Source of the DNA: Oscheius dolichura
Lineage: Eukaryota; Nematoda; Chromadorea; Rhabditida; Rhabditidae
Reading direction: 5' to 3'
DNA length: 64,000 nt
NCBI GenBank assembly: GCA_932521035.1
Contig: OW051495.1
Span: 3,720,001 to 3,784,000 of the forward strand
The translations under genes were made by a program, and so were the position numbers. Below the pieces are notes generated by a model. It had not been told where the DNA came from. It saw nothing but the letters and a program-made list of their open reading frames with translations, and searched no databases. Numbering within the stretch: position 1 is the stretch's first letter; every line of letters starts with the position of its first letter. Shown piece by piece: positions 10,610 to 23,057 of the stretch.

Positions 10610-12284
10610 ATGGTTCCCCTCCTTTTGGGCTGCCTCCTCCTGGCCCCGTCCCTGGCCATCCTCCTTCCCAACCACAAAAATAGGTTAGCCGAGAGATAGT
10701 CATAGAAGGGCCTTTCAGTGTACCGACCGTCAACATCCTCGCCGACCCACTACTGTAAGATAGATCCGCTTGCCTGTCTATCTCCCATTTTCAGATCTCC
10801 TGGAGTGACTGACGGTAGTCAGAATGGGTGGGGGAGGTCTTCTGAGCCTAACACTGTCATTTCAGAGAGAACTCGGGGATCGTGGAAATGCACTCGAAGC
10901 CGATGATATTGTGAGAAATTGTCGTTCTAGAAATAAAAGACTTTTAGACCAGCCATCCAGACATTCGACAGCAATATCAATGGGTACGATAGGGGGACAC
11001 GAAAGGGGAACAAAGTTTCAGGGGCACCGATCAAGCAGCCGTCGGGCCGAGTGTCATACTCCCGATGACCATGTAATCCGACAAATACCAGAAGTGCAAA
11101 AAGCGAATTTAGGGTTCCGAGCAACGCACCGAGTGACAGGATGAACTCAGCCCAGATGAAGTTGGCCCAGTTCTTTACCCCCGACGCTTTCATCAAGCCC
11201 AATGGGTTTTTCTCACTTTTCGGGCCCATTACAAACTACCTTTCAGAGCTAATCTCGCCGTCCTCCAAGGCACTTCGGCCGAAAAGACAGACGGCAAGGT
11301 GGAAGAACTCATTGCCCCTGGCAACGACAAATCGTAATCTCACCCGTTTTCCTCTTTTGACCCCGTCCCTCAGAGTAAGACTGCCCTCCTACCACCTCAC
11401 CGAGCCACAGATCTCTCCCCCCGAGAGCATAGTCAATCCCTTCATTCCACCGGTGGCCATCAAGTAGAAAGATAAAGAAGACAGAAAGGAGACTTATTTT
11501 AGGAAGAACCAACAAAGCAATAATGAATTGCACATCCTGCCGCTGCCCACGAACATGGCCGTCGAGAAACCAAAACTACAACAGTCGCCGCCGGTGGCCG
11601 CCCCTCCCCAGACGAAGAAGAACGACGCCTCTCGTCCCCAGTTCAATACCAATCTCCTGGCCGGGTCTCCCGTCATGAAGCTCCTTTCCAACCTCTCCTC
11701 CGACTGCCAGTCAGTTCCCACATCTTCTGTCTAACCTGAATTCAGGCAGAGCTTCTCCTCCCTGGCCAAGTCGGTCAACTCCCTAACCATAGCCGACTTC
11801 AAACAGAAGTTCTACAGCTGGGCGGCAGGCTGTGACAAGGAGGACATCGTCGAGGACCTGGAGAACAGGACGGAGACGGCCAGGGAAGCCGTCCGAGCCA
11901 ACATGACCAAACTCATCCAAGCTCTGCCGCTCTACCTGATGCCGCTTCAGACTCTAGAGAAGAACGAAAGCCTAACCGTAGCGGAGAAGTCTCAGGCCGT
12001 TAAGGACTACATGGCCAGTATTCCTGATCCCAATGTTGTCAAGGTACGTCTCCCTTCCTAGGTGGGAAATAGGAATATTTTAGACGATCACCTTCTTGAA
12101 CCAACTCTTCGTGGGGGAGATGATTCCACAGTTCCTTCCCTCTCTGGGAAAACAGTCAAAGACGTCGCAGAGACTGAAGCCAGTTCATCCCAAGAACACC
12201 CAGAAGAGTAAGAGAAGTGTGGACGAGAGCTCCTCGGAGGAGGAGGAGCTCCTCTTCGACATAGCCGAGACCCACCACCTGTGA
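10610..12284 (+). CDS. Secreted SXP/RAL-2 (DUF148) protein with long Pro-rich N-terminal region
   Basis: Starts MVPLLLGCLLLAPSLAIL, a signal peptide, just after a TATA box. About eight short exons encode a Pro/Ser-rich linker (VRLPSYHLTEPQISPPES). The in-frame TAG at 11466-11468 is removed by an intron of about 38 nt (GTAGAAAG...TTTTAG), which joins the linker to QQSNNELHILPLPTN and then the DUF148 domain: SVNSLTIADFKQKFYSWAAG, VRANMTKLIQALPLY, LEKNESLTVAEKSQAV and VVKTITFLNQLF. The tail is acidic-Ser rich (DESSSEEEELLFD), with the stop at 12282-12284. Joins in 10700-11150 are the least certain. Function unknown, as for the family. Confidence 0.8.
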
Positions 12285-13086
12285 TACTCATAAACATAGC
12301 TACTGTTACTATCTTCCTATTTTCAATTTATTGGCAGTTTGAAAAAAAACCGAGGAATGGTATGGGAGGGAGGTTTCATCTCTGCCGAGAGACCCGAGGG
12401 GTGCCAATAAAACACACCCTGCCGGGTGTCCTCGGCGCACGTTTCAAGCCACCCCGCCGGCCGGCAACCACAAAACAACACAACACATTTCACAATTATC
12501 CTCTCTCTCACTCTTTTCGCTCTTTTTTTGCGCTTTTTTTTATAACTATTGTTTGAAAAGACAAATGATACTATTTTCTGTCTATTTTTACTTATATAAA
12601 CTGACGGTTTCAAAGTTTGATACCAGTGCCTCGAAAGAGTAAACAACGTGCCCAAGTGCCATTTTGCCGCGCCTTCCGCCTGTTTCGACACAATACTTTG
12701 ACAATTTTGGGTAGTTTCCACCCATTTTCCAACCCCAAATTCATCTTTTCCCTTATCAGAGAACATCCGAGACCAGAGAACAACGGCCTGTTGCCACCTC
12801 TTCTATCATTTCCGGCCGTCTTCCCCCTAGTACTCCTCCAAGAAACAAATGCCCCCGGTGCATTGTGTCCCCGCGGGGGAAACCTTTGGTCGCTAGGTCA
12901 TAATTTTGCATCGTCTTGGAGACGGCGGAGAGATCGAGGAAAAGAAAGGGAGATGAACATAATTATTTATACGGGGCGAGGGGGTGGCCAGGTAGGAAGC
13001 CTAGAACCAAGACGATCTGTCCCCTCCCCGGCCCGTGGGATGTGCTGCTTCTCTTCTTTCGCAATACCATCCTCTTCCTCCACCTC
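12285..13086. other. Intergenic, no gene recognised
   Basis: This stretch lies between the SXP/RAL-2 gene 2 stop and the PARP promoter. Long open frames exist on both strands (for example 12323-12766 and 12617-13162) but have no motif, no splice support and biased composition. A T-rich tract at 12520-12545 may belong to the 3' end of the upstream gene. Confidence 0.5.
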
Positions 13087-13164
13087 TGATAACCATTATC
13101 AACCGCCGTATTTCGTCAGCGGACGAGAGCTGGAGGTGGAGCTTGACCCTCTCTCTATATAAAG
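13087..13164 (+). promoter_or_regulatory. Core promoter of tankyrase-like gene: paired GATA sites plus TATA box
   Basis: TGATAA at 13087-13092 and its inverse TTATCA at 13096-13101 form a symmetrical GATA-factor pair. TATATAAAG follows at 13156-13164, about 55 nt downstream. In nematodes TGATAA pairs are typical targets of ELT-2/ELT-7 class intestinal GATA factors. The start codon is about 220 bp downstream, after an acceptor-like ttcag, so a 5' leader exon or trans-splicing is implied. Confidence 0.5.
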
Positions 13165-13385
13165 GAGATCGCCCGACGTCTTCTGGTCCTCTCCCTTCCA
13201 TGTAGGGCGGGTATCCTCCAGGCCATGACTTTTTGTCTGTTTATTCAGCCGTTTGTGCTTATCACCTCTTTCTGTCAGCTGCACTTTTCTTGCCGGCGTC
13301 TCCCGTGGCAACCTCCCCTTTCCGCCTGCCATTTGTTTGTACCTGACTCATCTTATAACCCCATTCCAACTTTTGCCTGTTCAGG

Positions 13386-16300
13386 ATGGTCAAGTGCGTC
13401 GCCAAGCCCCGCCTGGTGAAGGGAGTGTCTATAATAGCCAGGGCAGTCACGACCAAGACGGCTCCCGGTGAGTGAAGAATCCCCTATCCCCTCAAAGAGT
13501 GGTTAACAGTACTCCGGGCCAGGAGGGACCGCCACCAGACGAAACTCTACCAGGCCCCGGACACGACCACCCCCCAGAAGAAGATGCTCCCGAAGAAACC
13601 GGTGGCCAAAAAGTTAAAGAAGGCAATGCCGGGGAAGAAGGACACTAACAACAATAAGGTGATCAAGAAGGGCAAGGGGGGCAAGGTGGAGAAGGACAAG
13701 AAGACGACGGAAAAGAAGACACCGAAGAAGGGAAACGAGAGACTGAAGAAGAGGGACGGCATACAGATAGATAAGGTGAGTATCCTCGTTAGGCAGACAC
13801 GATCCCTCTCAGGAGAATCCCTTCCTCCACTCGTCCACGGTTCCAATATTTGTCAGTGGGTCGACCTATCATCGCTGGCTAATTAGAGCACTCGTCAAAA
13901 ACAGCTCGGCCGAATTAAAGACCGTAATGAAGTCGAATAGGTGTGTCTCTCAGTTGATTTCCCGGTAAAATAAGATTTAGACTGACGTCGGAAGCCTTCG
14001 ACAGGCCGTTCAGCTACGCAGATAGTCGGACGGCAGACGGGGTGGCTTCCGTAATCAAGGACTCGAAACTGGCCGAGGAATATCAGAAATTGAAAGAAGG
14101 ACGGGATGAGAAGAAGACAATCCAGGAGGAACCGAATCTCCTCCAGAGGGTAGGCAGGGTCAAGGGGAATTAGACAAGCACTATCCAGAGGTCAACGGGA
14201 CTACGGAACTTCTATATGCTGGGAAGGGCGACGAGGAACATTGAGATGAGCAGAGGGGGCCGGGAGGGGAACAACGCATTCTTGAACTATGAACAGGCCA
14301 GGAACCTCCACGAACAGAAGGAGGGGCTGAGGAAACTCGTGGAGGAGAATACCGAATACAAGGAATTGATGAGGAGGAGCCAGATGAAGTCACAACGTTG
14401 GTTCCCTTCTCTGATTTTATTCCTCTTCAGCGTTTTCCATGAGCAGTCTGGATACCGAGCTAGTTACCGCGGTCAGACGTGGACACTGCGAGCTGGCCCA
14501 TGCCATAGCCACCTCGGCCGAGGCCCAGTACAGTACCAACGAGTTACACAGATTGACCCTAAAGTGAGTAGAGACACTCTTTTGACATCTAGTGTGACCT
14601 CAGGATTGGTGGGAAACTTCCTCAGAAGATCCTGGGCGTGTCGGTTGTAAAGAAGGCCTTCTCAAACCGGAACATCACCCCACTCCATACCGCCGCCATT
14701 AATCCCGATGGGGCCAAGGTATTCCATTTGCCTGACTTCTAAATGAGTATCTTGAGATGCTGGAACAGCTTCGCTCGGCCGACCCGAATATAAATATTCC
14801 GGACCAAGACAACTGGTACACTATCCATTACGCCGCGGTCAACAGGCATCCGGGGGCTCTACAGTTCCTTCTCCGCAATGGGGCCACCCCGACCATGCTC
14901 AACAAGAAACAGCAGAGTCCCCTGCATGTCGCCTGTATCGCTGGCCGTGTCGAGACGACAAAGGTTCTTTTGGAAGCCATACAAAAAATGGAGAAAGGAG
15001 AAGGGACAGAGGGGCCGAAACCCGAGAAATCCCTGATAAATGCCCGCACGAAGGACGGCAACACGGCCCTTCTCCACGCTGTCAAACATGGACGAGTCGA
15101 GGTGATCAAGGCTCTGCTCGACTGTGAAACGGTCCTCGTCGATGCTCCCTCGTCCACCACCACGAATAAGCTGTCTCCTCTCATGGTGAGCTCTCTTTTC
15201 CCAGCAACTCCCGTTTTCAGGTGGCCTGTTCTATCGGCAACCTGGAGGTGGCCCGGCTGCTAGTGGAGAAGGGTGCCCTGGTAGAGGGAAAGGATAAGAA
15301 GAGGAGGACGGCTCTCCACCATGCGGTCTTGAACGGACAACAACACACGGCTGCCTTCCTTCTGTCCATGGGGACGGATCTCCTCAAGGGCGACTCCTCT
15401 GGGAACACCTCCGCCCATTATGCGGCTGCTTATGGCTGGCTCAATTGTCTCCAGCTCTTGGCCGACGTCGACCCGGAATGTTTGAGCCAAGAAAACGACT
15501 GGAAACTAACCCCGCTCACCGTGGCTTTCTTGAAAGGTTGGAGGAAAGATAGAACTAAGGGTAACTGAATGGTTTAGGCCATTACGGGGTGGTGTCCTGG
15601 CTACTGGATGGGCAATACAAGGACCATGTGAACATCAACGGAAAGGACACCGAGGGGTATACCCTGCTCTCGTGTCTGTTGGCCTTCTCCGACCCAAATG
15701 TCCACTACCAGCTCCCCGAGCAGATCGACTACCTCCTCACCCGGTACTGACTTCTACTCGCAGATTATAAGAAGTTATTCAGGGGTGCCGACTGCTCCCT
15801 CACCGACAGCTACGACAACACCATCCTCCATGACTTTGCCAGTCTGACGGTGAAATTGGTCGGACCAGGACAGAAGGATAAGCAAGGGATGACGGAGAAG
15901 CAGTACCAGGCATGCTTCGACCAACTGGTACGACAGGCACCGGAGTCCGTGAAGGCGAGGAACCGAAACGGGGACACCCCCATGCACCTGGCCCTCCAGC
16001 AGGGAAACCTCCTCTCTTTCACCTGGATGCTGGGCAGGATCGACGTCCGACAATTCTTCAAAGACAAATGGTAAGAGTAAGAGAGGCGAGTGGCAGACTG
16101 AAATCTTCTCTAGGACATCGACGACCAATGTCCTTCACTCCCTACTCATCCTCCCGGTTACTGTATGGAACAGTGATTCGTGGCATGGCAACCCGTCTCC
16201 CGCCGCGGCACTCTATGACATCCTGCCTATTCTAAAGAAACTTCAAGTGGCTTGACCACTCTTTTGTAATTAAAATTACCTTCTAGGAGGCATACCCAGC

Positions 16301-19300
16301 CGAGTTTAAAGAATGGCTCCTAGAGAAGAATGCCGAGAACCAAGTGCCTGTCCTGGCCTTTACCAACGCGCTCTCCTCAGCGAACTATAACCGCTCGTCC
16401 GAAATCAATCCCACGGTGCTCCGGCCCGTTTCTTCTAAACTACCGTATTCCAGCCATTCATTGAATACCTCAGCAAGATGCTGGACTGGATCTGTGACAT
16501 CCAGCCTGACACCCCGTCTATTTTGGTCGAGAAGACAGAGAAGACCCCGACTATGAGTCTCATCGCCAAAACTTTCCAAATTTCTCTAGAGGAAGGGTCT
16601 CACCAACTGCTGCAGACACTTCTCAAGAAAGCTGTCCAGCACAAAATTATAGAGTATCTTTTTATCTTTTTTGCTCTAACCCAGCGTTTCCAGGAAAATA
16701 CTACATCAAGAAATTGACGGCCTCCCTTTGATATTTGTGTCTTTCTGTGACACGGCAGCCACGGGGATCCTGCTCCGCTTCGCCCGGGAGAACAACTGCA
16801 CCAAGGGTGTCCATGACGCTGTTTGGAAGTGGGAAGACGAGGGAAACAAAAGTAGTTATTTATTCTTGTGAGGAGGCTAAATGATATTTCAGGGAAGGAG
16901 GTGAACAAGAGTCTTTTGATGGTCATCATCGAGAAGGGCACCTTCGACCTCGCCCTCGAACTCGACATGGACCAAGCCGCCTGGATGACCAAGGACGCAG
17001 GTGAGACTCGGCCATCCACCCCAACAGTCTCCTTTTTGAGATGGCAATTCCGCCTGGCACTATGCTGCCAAATCAAACCACCACCGTACTTTGTCTCTGA
17101 TGAAGGTACTCGAGAATCATAAAATCCCTCTGGAACCCAATGCCCGTGGTTGTACGCCTCTTCACGTGGCTGTCCAGGCCTGTGACGGCGGGGCCAACAG
17201 TGTCCTAGAGCCGATCGAATGGCTCGTGACCCGAAGCAATGTAGCCGACCAAGACACTGTAAGCCTATCCTTCCCTCGTCTCCCGAATTTCCCTTTTCAG
17301 TTCGGAAGAACGGCGATGCACTACGCCTTTGGATCGTGCTCGGGGGCGAACGACATCGTCATTCCCGCCCAGCCGAATGATCCTATCGCAGTCGTGTCCA
17401 TTTTGGCAGCCGACGTGAGCGAGAGATTGTTGAACGCGACGGATGTCCATGGGAACACGGTACTCCATCTGGCGGCGGCGTCTGGAGCCAACATCTGTTC
17501 GGTGACATTGCTGAGGAAGGGGGCTAAGGTCGATCTGAAGAACAACGAGGGGAACACCCCGCTGGCACTCGCTGTCCGCTACGGACGACTGGGAGTCGCC
17601 TTAACTCTCATACAAGCCAACAGCAACGTCACGGACAAGGTAATTCCAGGGGATTCTCCTCATAACGAAAGAATCTTTAGGTGTACATAGAGAAGAAGAA
17701 GCAGGAGAAACAGCGAGTGGAATGGATATGGAACAGCCTGAAAGAGATCGAACAACCGACGGCGCCCTCGTCCATCCCGGCACAGATTGTGAAACGGGGG
17801 ACCGACTGGGCTGCCATGGTTTACGTCCTCCTGGACACCCTCGGAAAGGTATGCCGCCCTATTTTCTCCCAACAAATCTGTCAGAATGCCTCCTCTTTGG
17901 CCCAAATAGTTGCCTGTGCTCTCCGCGAGGAACAGTACAACCTGGCCAACCAGTTATTGAAGTCTCTGGAGGCTATCCTGGACGGGCAACCGCTCCAGTC
18001 AGGAGAAGACCTCATCGTGACTTTCTCTGAATCCTGTCGAGGTTTGTCTTCTTGTCCGTCCTCTCTTCTCTGCATGCCTCGTGTCCTATCTGTGTTCTTT
18101 AGATGTGGCCATTCCACTTCCTGTGCTTCCGGTAACTATCAAACAAAAAATCCACCGAAAGCGACTCGGCCGTGTGCCGCCACCCGTGATTAACAACATA
18201 CAAAGTAGTCACTTACATTCTGTTTTTTTCTTTCTCTTGTTTTACTCACCTTCTCGTTTCTGTTCCAGGAAGGGGATTGGAACCTGAGTCAGTCGAACGG
18301 ACTGTTCTGGAGCGCCTGTTGATTATCGGCTGCCCGATCCTCCAAAACGGAGCCAGCCCCGCTCTGGAGATTGCCCTGTTCAACCAGGCCTGGCCACTGG
18401 CAGACTTCCTGAAGGAAAAAATGGGAGAAGAAGCCTGGAGCCAATTGAAGCCCGTCCACACCGATGAGGGGCCTTTGAAGGCTCTTCTGGCCACAGGAAG
18501 CCAGGGTGGACGGGAATTCTCGCGCTGGATCGACCACATCATCGGACTCCGACACCTCAGGTGACCGCTGATTTCGACTGGAATCAACAAGTGTTTAGTA
18601 CGACGACCTGCTCCATGACACTTCCGGTTCCCCGAGACTTGAAAGGACTGGTCGAGGGGAAGTTCACAGCCCTCGGATGGGCAGCTCTCAACGGCAACGT
18701 CGACCTCATCTACTTCTTGAGGGCCAAAGGATTTGATGTCAACGCGGCCGACGAAGAGGGAAGGATCCCTCTGATGCTAGCCATGTTGGCTAATAAAGAC
18801 AAGGCAGTGGAGGTAGAGGAGAGAGTTTCGGCACACAGTGGAATTCAGGCATTGGCGGATGAGAAAACGAGCAAGGCAGTTGAAATAGTGACGGATAACA
18901 AGAACAGGGTGCAGGTGAAGATGAGTTTGGGAAATCATCTGGCATTTACGTTGAACGGAAGAAAGTAAGCTAGGCTTTCAGCAGGGAAAGACTCGGATTT
19001 CAGGAGAAAAGCTCCAGAGAGCGAGGATGAAGACGACGAGGACGAAGACAAGAACAGCGAAGACGAGGAAGAGGCCGAAAAGAATAGGACACCTCTGAAG
19101 AAACTGAAGATCACCAACAAAAACGTAGGCAGTTTGTAGACTTCTAAAAGTAGATTTAGCTGAATCTGGAGCTGAAGGACAAGCGAGGCCGGAACATCTT
19201 CCACTACATGGTCGAGCCGATGGCCTGGGAGAACACAGAACTGCTGGATCTGCTGGCCAAGGAGAAGAGGCCACTGATCAAGAAACTCCTCCTGGAAAAG

Positions 19301-21388
19301 GACAAGGACGGGAACACCCCCACAATCCTAGCCGTCAACAAGAAACAAGGGACAATCGCTACGGCCATGGCCAAGATCTCGGGACAAAATGTCAAGTAGG
19401 CTCTTTTGGAAGACGAGTGCAGTGCACCCCGTTGCAGGGTCCAGCCTACGCCGCTACCCTCGGTGGCCCACCTCGGTTGTCCCTACGACATTTCGGCCGA
19501 CTCGGCTGCCTATATAAAGAAGTTCGCGGAGGAAAACGACAAGAAGAAGACGAATGAACAGGAGGACAAGCCACACCGGTTGTCCGGGTACGGGGAGACG
19601 GGTACCGTAGTCAAGTGCAGCCAGACGAACCAGTACTTCAAGGTGGGTTATCTCGAGAAACGGGAGAGCCAATGGATTCCAGGTGCTGATGAACAAGTCT
19701 GACATGAGTTACGGCAGATACGGATTCCACAACTTCTACCGGATGGAACTAATCAAGAGGAGGGACACCGATCTGTGGAACATCTTCACCAACTGGGGCC
19801 GAATTGGCAGTGGGGACGGCGAATTCCAGGCGTGGCTATATGAAGTAGAGAATACCAAAATATTTAGAACACGCCCTTCACATCCCTCGAGGCGGCCGTC
19901 AAGGAGTTCTGCTCCATTTTCAAGGCGAAGGCGGGCCAGGAGTGGCTCCCGCTAGAGAACTTTGTCGAGATAAAGAAGAAGTACCGTCTGGTCAAGGTGA
20001 GAAATGGGGTAGATTAGAGAGAACACGGGTTCAGGTGGACAAGTCACCCACCAGTCTGGCCGAGCTGAAACTGCCCGCCCTCAAAAAGGAGGACGAGAAG
20101 GACGAGGTGCGCGCCTTCGTCAGAGATATCAGCGACCCGGAGAAACTCAAAGAATACCAGAAAAATGTGAACTGACAAAGTTAAAGCAGCAAATGGCAAT
20201 ATTCAGGTCAGGAGCAGTCTGAGCATCGTCTCGCCATTCGGACGAGTGACAAAGGCGGCCATCGAAAGGGGCCGGGAGGTGTTGAAGGAGTGCGAGCAGG
20301 TGGCGAAGAAGATCGAGAAAGCGATGGATGACAATAACGCCGACCAAGAGAAACTGATCCAACTACTCAACACAGCTGTCAGTCGACACTTGTTACCCCG
20401 AGAACCCGTTCAGAATGACTTGTCCAGTGAGTTCTATACCGTCATCCCCAGCGGGAATGCCGAGTTCTCCTCCCTGCAACGGTTCGACAACGAGGCGGCC
20501 ATCAACCAGGCCCTGACCCAGCTGAATAGAATGTCCGAGATCGAGATCGCCGCTCGGATCCTGACGGCGTCTGCCCACCGGGAAGACGTTGAGCGGATCT
20601 CCTATATCCAGAAGGCCATGGAGTGCGAGGTGCGGGCAATGACTCCCGACGAGCCAATGAGCCAGTACATTCTTCAATGGATACACAACACCAAGAATGA
20701 AGAGCATAAGATTATGGTATGCGAGAGGGAAGACGGGTAATAACAGACTTCTAGGGATTATTGGAGATAGCCCCGAAGGTGTCCGTCTCCAATTTCCAGA
20801 AATTTGCAGCGGAAGGTAATCAAAAGTACCTTTTACACGGGACGAGGGCCGTGAATCTACTGTCCCTCCTGAGAGATGGGTTCCTTATTGACCCCCAGAA
20901 CACACAAATCAACGGGAGACTGTTCGGCGATGTGAGTATTGTCCCCTTCAGTATAAAACAGAGTCCCTAGGGAATTTACCTGGCAGACTGTTTCGGGAAA
21001 AGCCACAGTTATTGTCAGGAGTCGTCTCGCGGGTGGAAATACATGTTTGTATGCCAAGTAACCCTCTTGTTGATATATCCATACAAACATTATTTGTAGG
21101 TGAGTTTTGGGAAACTAGCCATCCGGGACAAAGATGAATATCAAGAAGAGAACCTCAAGAGTTACGATTCTTTATATATGAAAGGAACTTGTTATCCGGA
21201 ATGTGCGATAACCATCGACGGTAAGAATGAAGAGCTGGAGAACGAGGATATTGCTCGTTTCAGGTGTTTCGATGCCTCTGGGAGCTGCTAAAGACACCAA
21301 TACCGGATATTGGAGAAATAACTATTCGGAATATATTGTCCACGATCCAATGAGAGTACTTCCCAAATATATTATTATGTATAAATAA
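13386..21388 (+). CDS. tank-1: Tankyrase-like poly(ADP-ribose) polymerase (PME-5/TANK-1 type)
   Basis: A giant multi-exon gene (about 30 exons, more than 2,000 residues) for a nuclear ADP-ribosyltransferase. Order: basic Lys-rich N-terminus (13386-13780); about 15 ankyrin-type repeats (for example QSPLHVACIAGRVETTKVLL, DGNTALLHAVKHGRVEVIKA, HGNTVLHLAAASGA); an acidic linker near 19020; a WGR domain (SYGRYGFHNFYRMELIKRR, then NIFTNWGRIGSGDGEF); a PARP regulatory helical region; and the catalytic domain. The His-Tyr-Glu triad is intact: YLLHGTRAVNLLSLL, GIYLADCFGKSHSYC and NNYSEYIVHDPMRV. The last exon is reached by splicing at about 21222-21264; otherwise the frame ends at 21291 without the catalytic Glu. 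The stop is at 21386-21388. The ATG is 2 nt after a ttcag acceptor. Combined ankyrin, WGR and PARP is the arrangement known from nematode PME-5. Confidence 0.93.
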
Positions 21389-21836
21389 TCATTTTCTGAC
21401 AAAATTATGCATAAATTATTACCTCAATAATAAAGATATTCACCGGAAAAGAAAGCTCGTGTTATATTCGGGCCACAGGTCGGACATTCTGGTAAAGACC
21501 CCACAAGCCAACCGAAACCTTTCGACAGTGTTCTGGGAATACTCAAACTATCCAAAATCACTCAACCATTTAACTAACAATCTAACAAACATTAAGTTTT
21601 ATTAACGGGCCACCGCCAATCCTGAGTTCCTCGTAGTCGTGTCCTTTCGACGAGTCTTCCTTTTTTTCCCTTTAACTTCGCTGGGTGTCTCATGTGTTTG
21701 AGGTGGAAGAAACTTTGGGGCATTCTCTTCTTCTCTCGATCGATAGATCTGGAATTGTTCTTCCGAGCATCGTTAGGCGGCAGAGTTGCTGGAAACCCTA
21801 AAGATAAGGGAAGGAAGCTACGTATCAGTGGCCGCT
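21389..21836. other. Intergenic between PARP and lipase
   Basis: AATAAA-like motifs follow the PARP stop (near 21430). The rest is the lipase upstream region, with no clear TATA box. No gene was seen. Confidence 0.5.
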
Positions 21837-23043
21837 ATGCTTCTCCCTCTCGTGGTGGTTGCGCTCTTCGCCTTCGGCGATGCGGCCTCATACACCGATT
21901 CCTTTGGCCGTAACACTATCCTACCCCTCTCATCCGCCGCCTATAGCTCCAATCCCCAGACCTGTCTCACTAAAATTTTTGGTGGAACGGTTCGTTTAAT
22001 GTTCAGTATGATGCTAGCTAATACTTCAGCTGAAAAGGCAACTGAACGTCAAGTACGCTGGGGACACAGTATCGGGGTATACGGCGACGCTTCCCAAGGA
22101 GAAAGCCATCGTGATTAGCTTCAGGTACTGTTTCCTCTGATAACTTATATTTTACGATCGATGAAATCTAATCTGAATTCGTAGTTCCGTGTCATTTTCA
22201 GAGGCACTCAAGGATTTTTGCAACTGGTGCAAGAGGCAGACCAAAGTGCATTCGCCGCTCAGGTAGGAGAAGGGAGAGAGGCCGGAATGACCGGGAGTTC
22301 AGATATCGTGGATAGCCGGAGGAAAGGTCTCCAAATATTTTGGAGACGCCTTCACGGCCCTCTGGAATGGCGGGATGAAAAACGACTTTACGACTCTTCG
22401 AAACGCCAATCCGAGCTACGAAGTTTGGGTATGAAATGGTGTTTCGGGGAGAGACGTAGACGGTTTAGGTGACCGGCCATTCTCTGGGAGGAGCACTGGC
22501 CTCCCTCGCCGCCTCCTGGCTCGTTGTAAGTTCGAATATAAAAAGAAGAAAAATAGTGAATATCTAGGCATCGAACATCGTCCCTGGGAGTCAGGTCAAG
22601 TTGGTAACTTTGGGACAGCCGCGCACGGGAGACAAGGCCTTCTCGGCGGCCCACGACAAGCAGGTAACCCGGGTGGTAGACAGGGGATGACAGAGAAATT
22701 CGAGCAGATGGCCTTCGTCTACCGAGTGACCCACTGGAGAGACCTGGTGCCCCACGTGCCGATGGAGAACTTCGAAGTATAATCCATATTATTAGGATAT
22801 TATTATTATATTACAGGGATACTACCACCACAAGGCGGAGGCCTGGTACAAGGAAGCCATGGGCCCATCGGATGTGACCGTCTGCACCGGTTCGACTACC
22901 TCTTCCCCATGATGACAATCCCCTTTTCAGCTGACGAGGACACCAAATGTAGCGATGGACTTGATGTGACAACGAGCCTGAGTGATCATCTGACCTATTT
23001 CGGGAAGGACGTCAGCGGCTACGGGGAGGGCGGATGTAAATAG
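21837..23043 (+). CDS. Secreted fungal-type (class 3) lipase
   Basis: Start MLLPLVVVALFAFGDAASY is a signal peptide. Spliced exons then give KEKAIVISFRGTQGFLQL (oxyanion-side segment), the nucleophile elbow VTGHSLGGALASLAASW, then VKLVTFGQPRTGDKAF (the P-R-x-G-D block), VTHWRDLVPHVP carrying the acidic residue, and TSLSDHLTYFGKDVSGY with the catalytic His. All catalytic residues of Pfam Lipase_3 are visible. About seven introns, some as short as 35 nt. Such lipases form expanded secreted families in nematodes. The stop TAG is at 23041-23043, only 15 bp from the convergent protease stop. Likely role: extracellular or gut triglyceride hydrolysis (inference). Confidence 0.9.
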
Positions 23044-23057
23044 AGAAATAAATATAT

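Noticed and set aside
10927..11229. Antisense 100-codon frame resembling an ABCA-transporter membrane segment
   Set aside because: The + strand has a TATA box, signal peptide, coherent splice chain and DUF148 domain over the same DNA. The antisense frame is isolated and has no further transporter exons or ATP-binding motifs.
11466..11468. TAG read as the end of a first, separate secreted protein gene
   Set aside because: The TAG lies in a GT...AG intron of about 38 nt that keeps the frame, and the downstream DUF148 part has no signal peptide of its own, so one gene is simpler.
12323..12766. 147-codon - strand frame between SXP/RAL-2 gene 2 and the PARP
   Set aside because: Low-complexity basic sequence across a T-rich 3' region; no motif or splice support.
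14828..15184. Antisense frames of 60-118 codons across the PARP exons
   Set aside because: Typical GC-rich shadows of ankyrin repeats; the sense strand is unambiguous.
21100..21291. Ending the PARP at the unspliced stop 21291
   Set aside because: That product lacks the catalytic Glu segment; splicing at about 21222-21264 gives the complete SEYIVHD ending.
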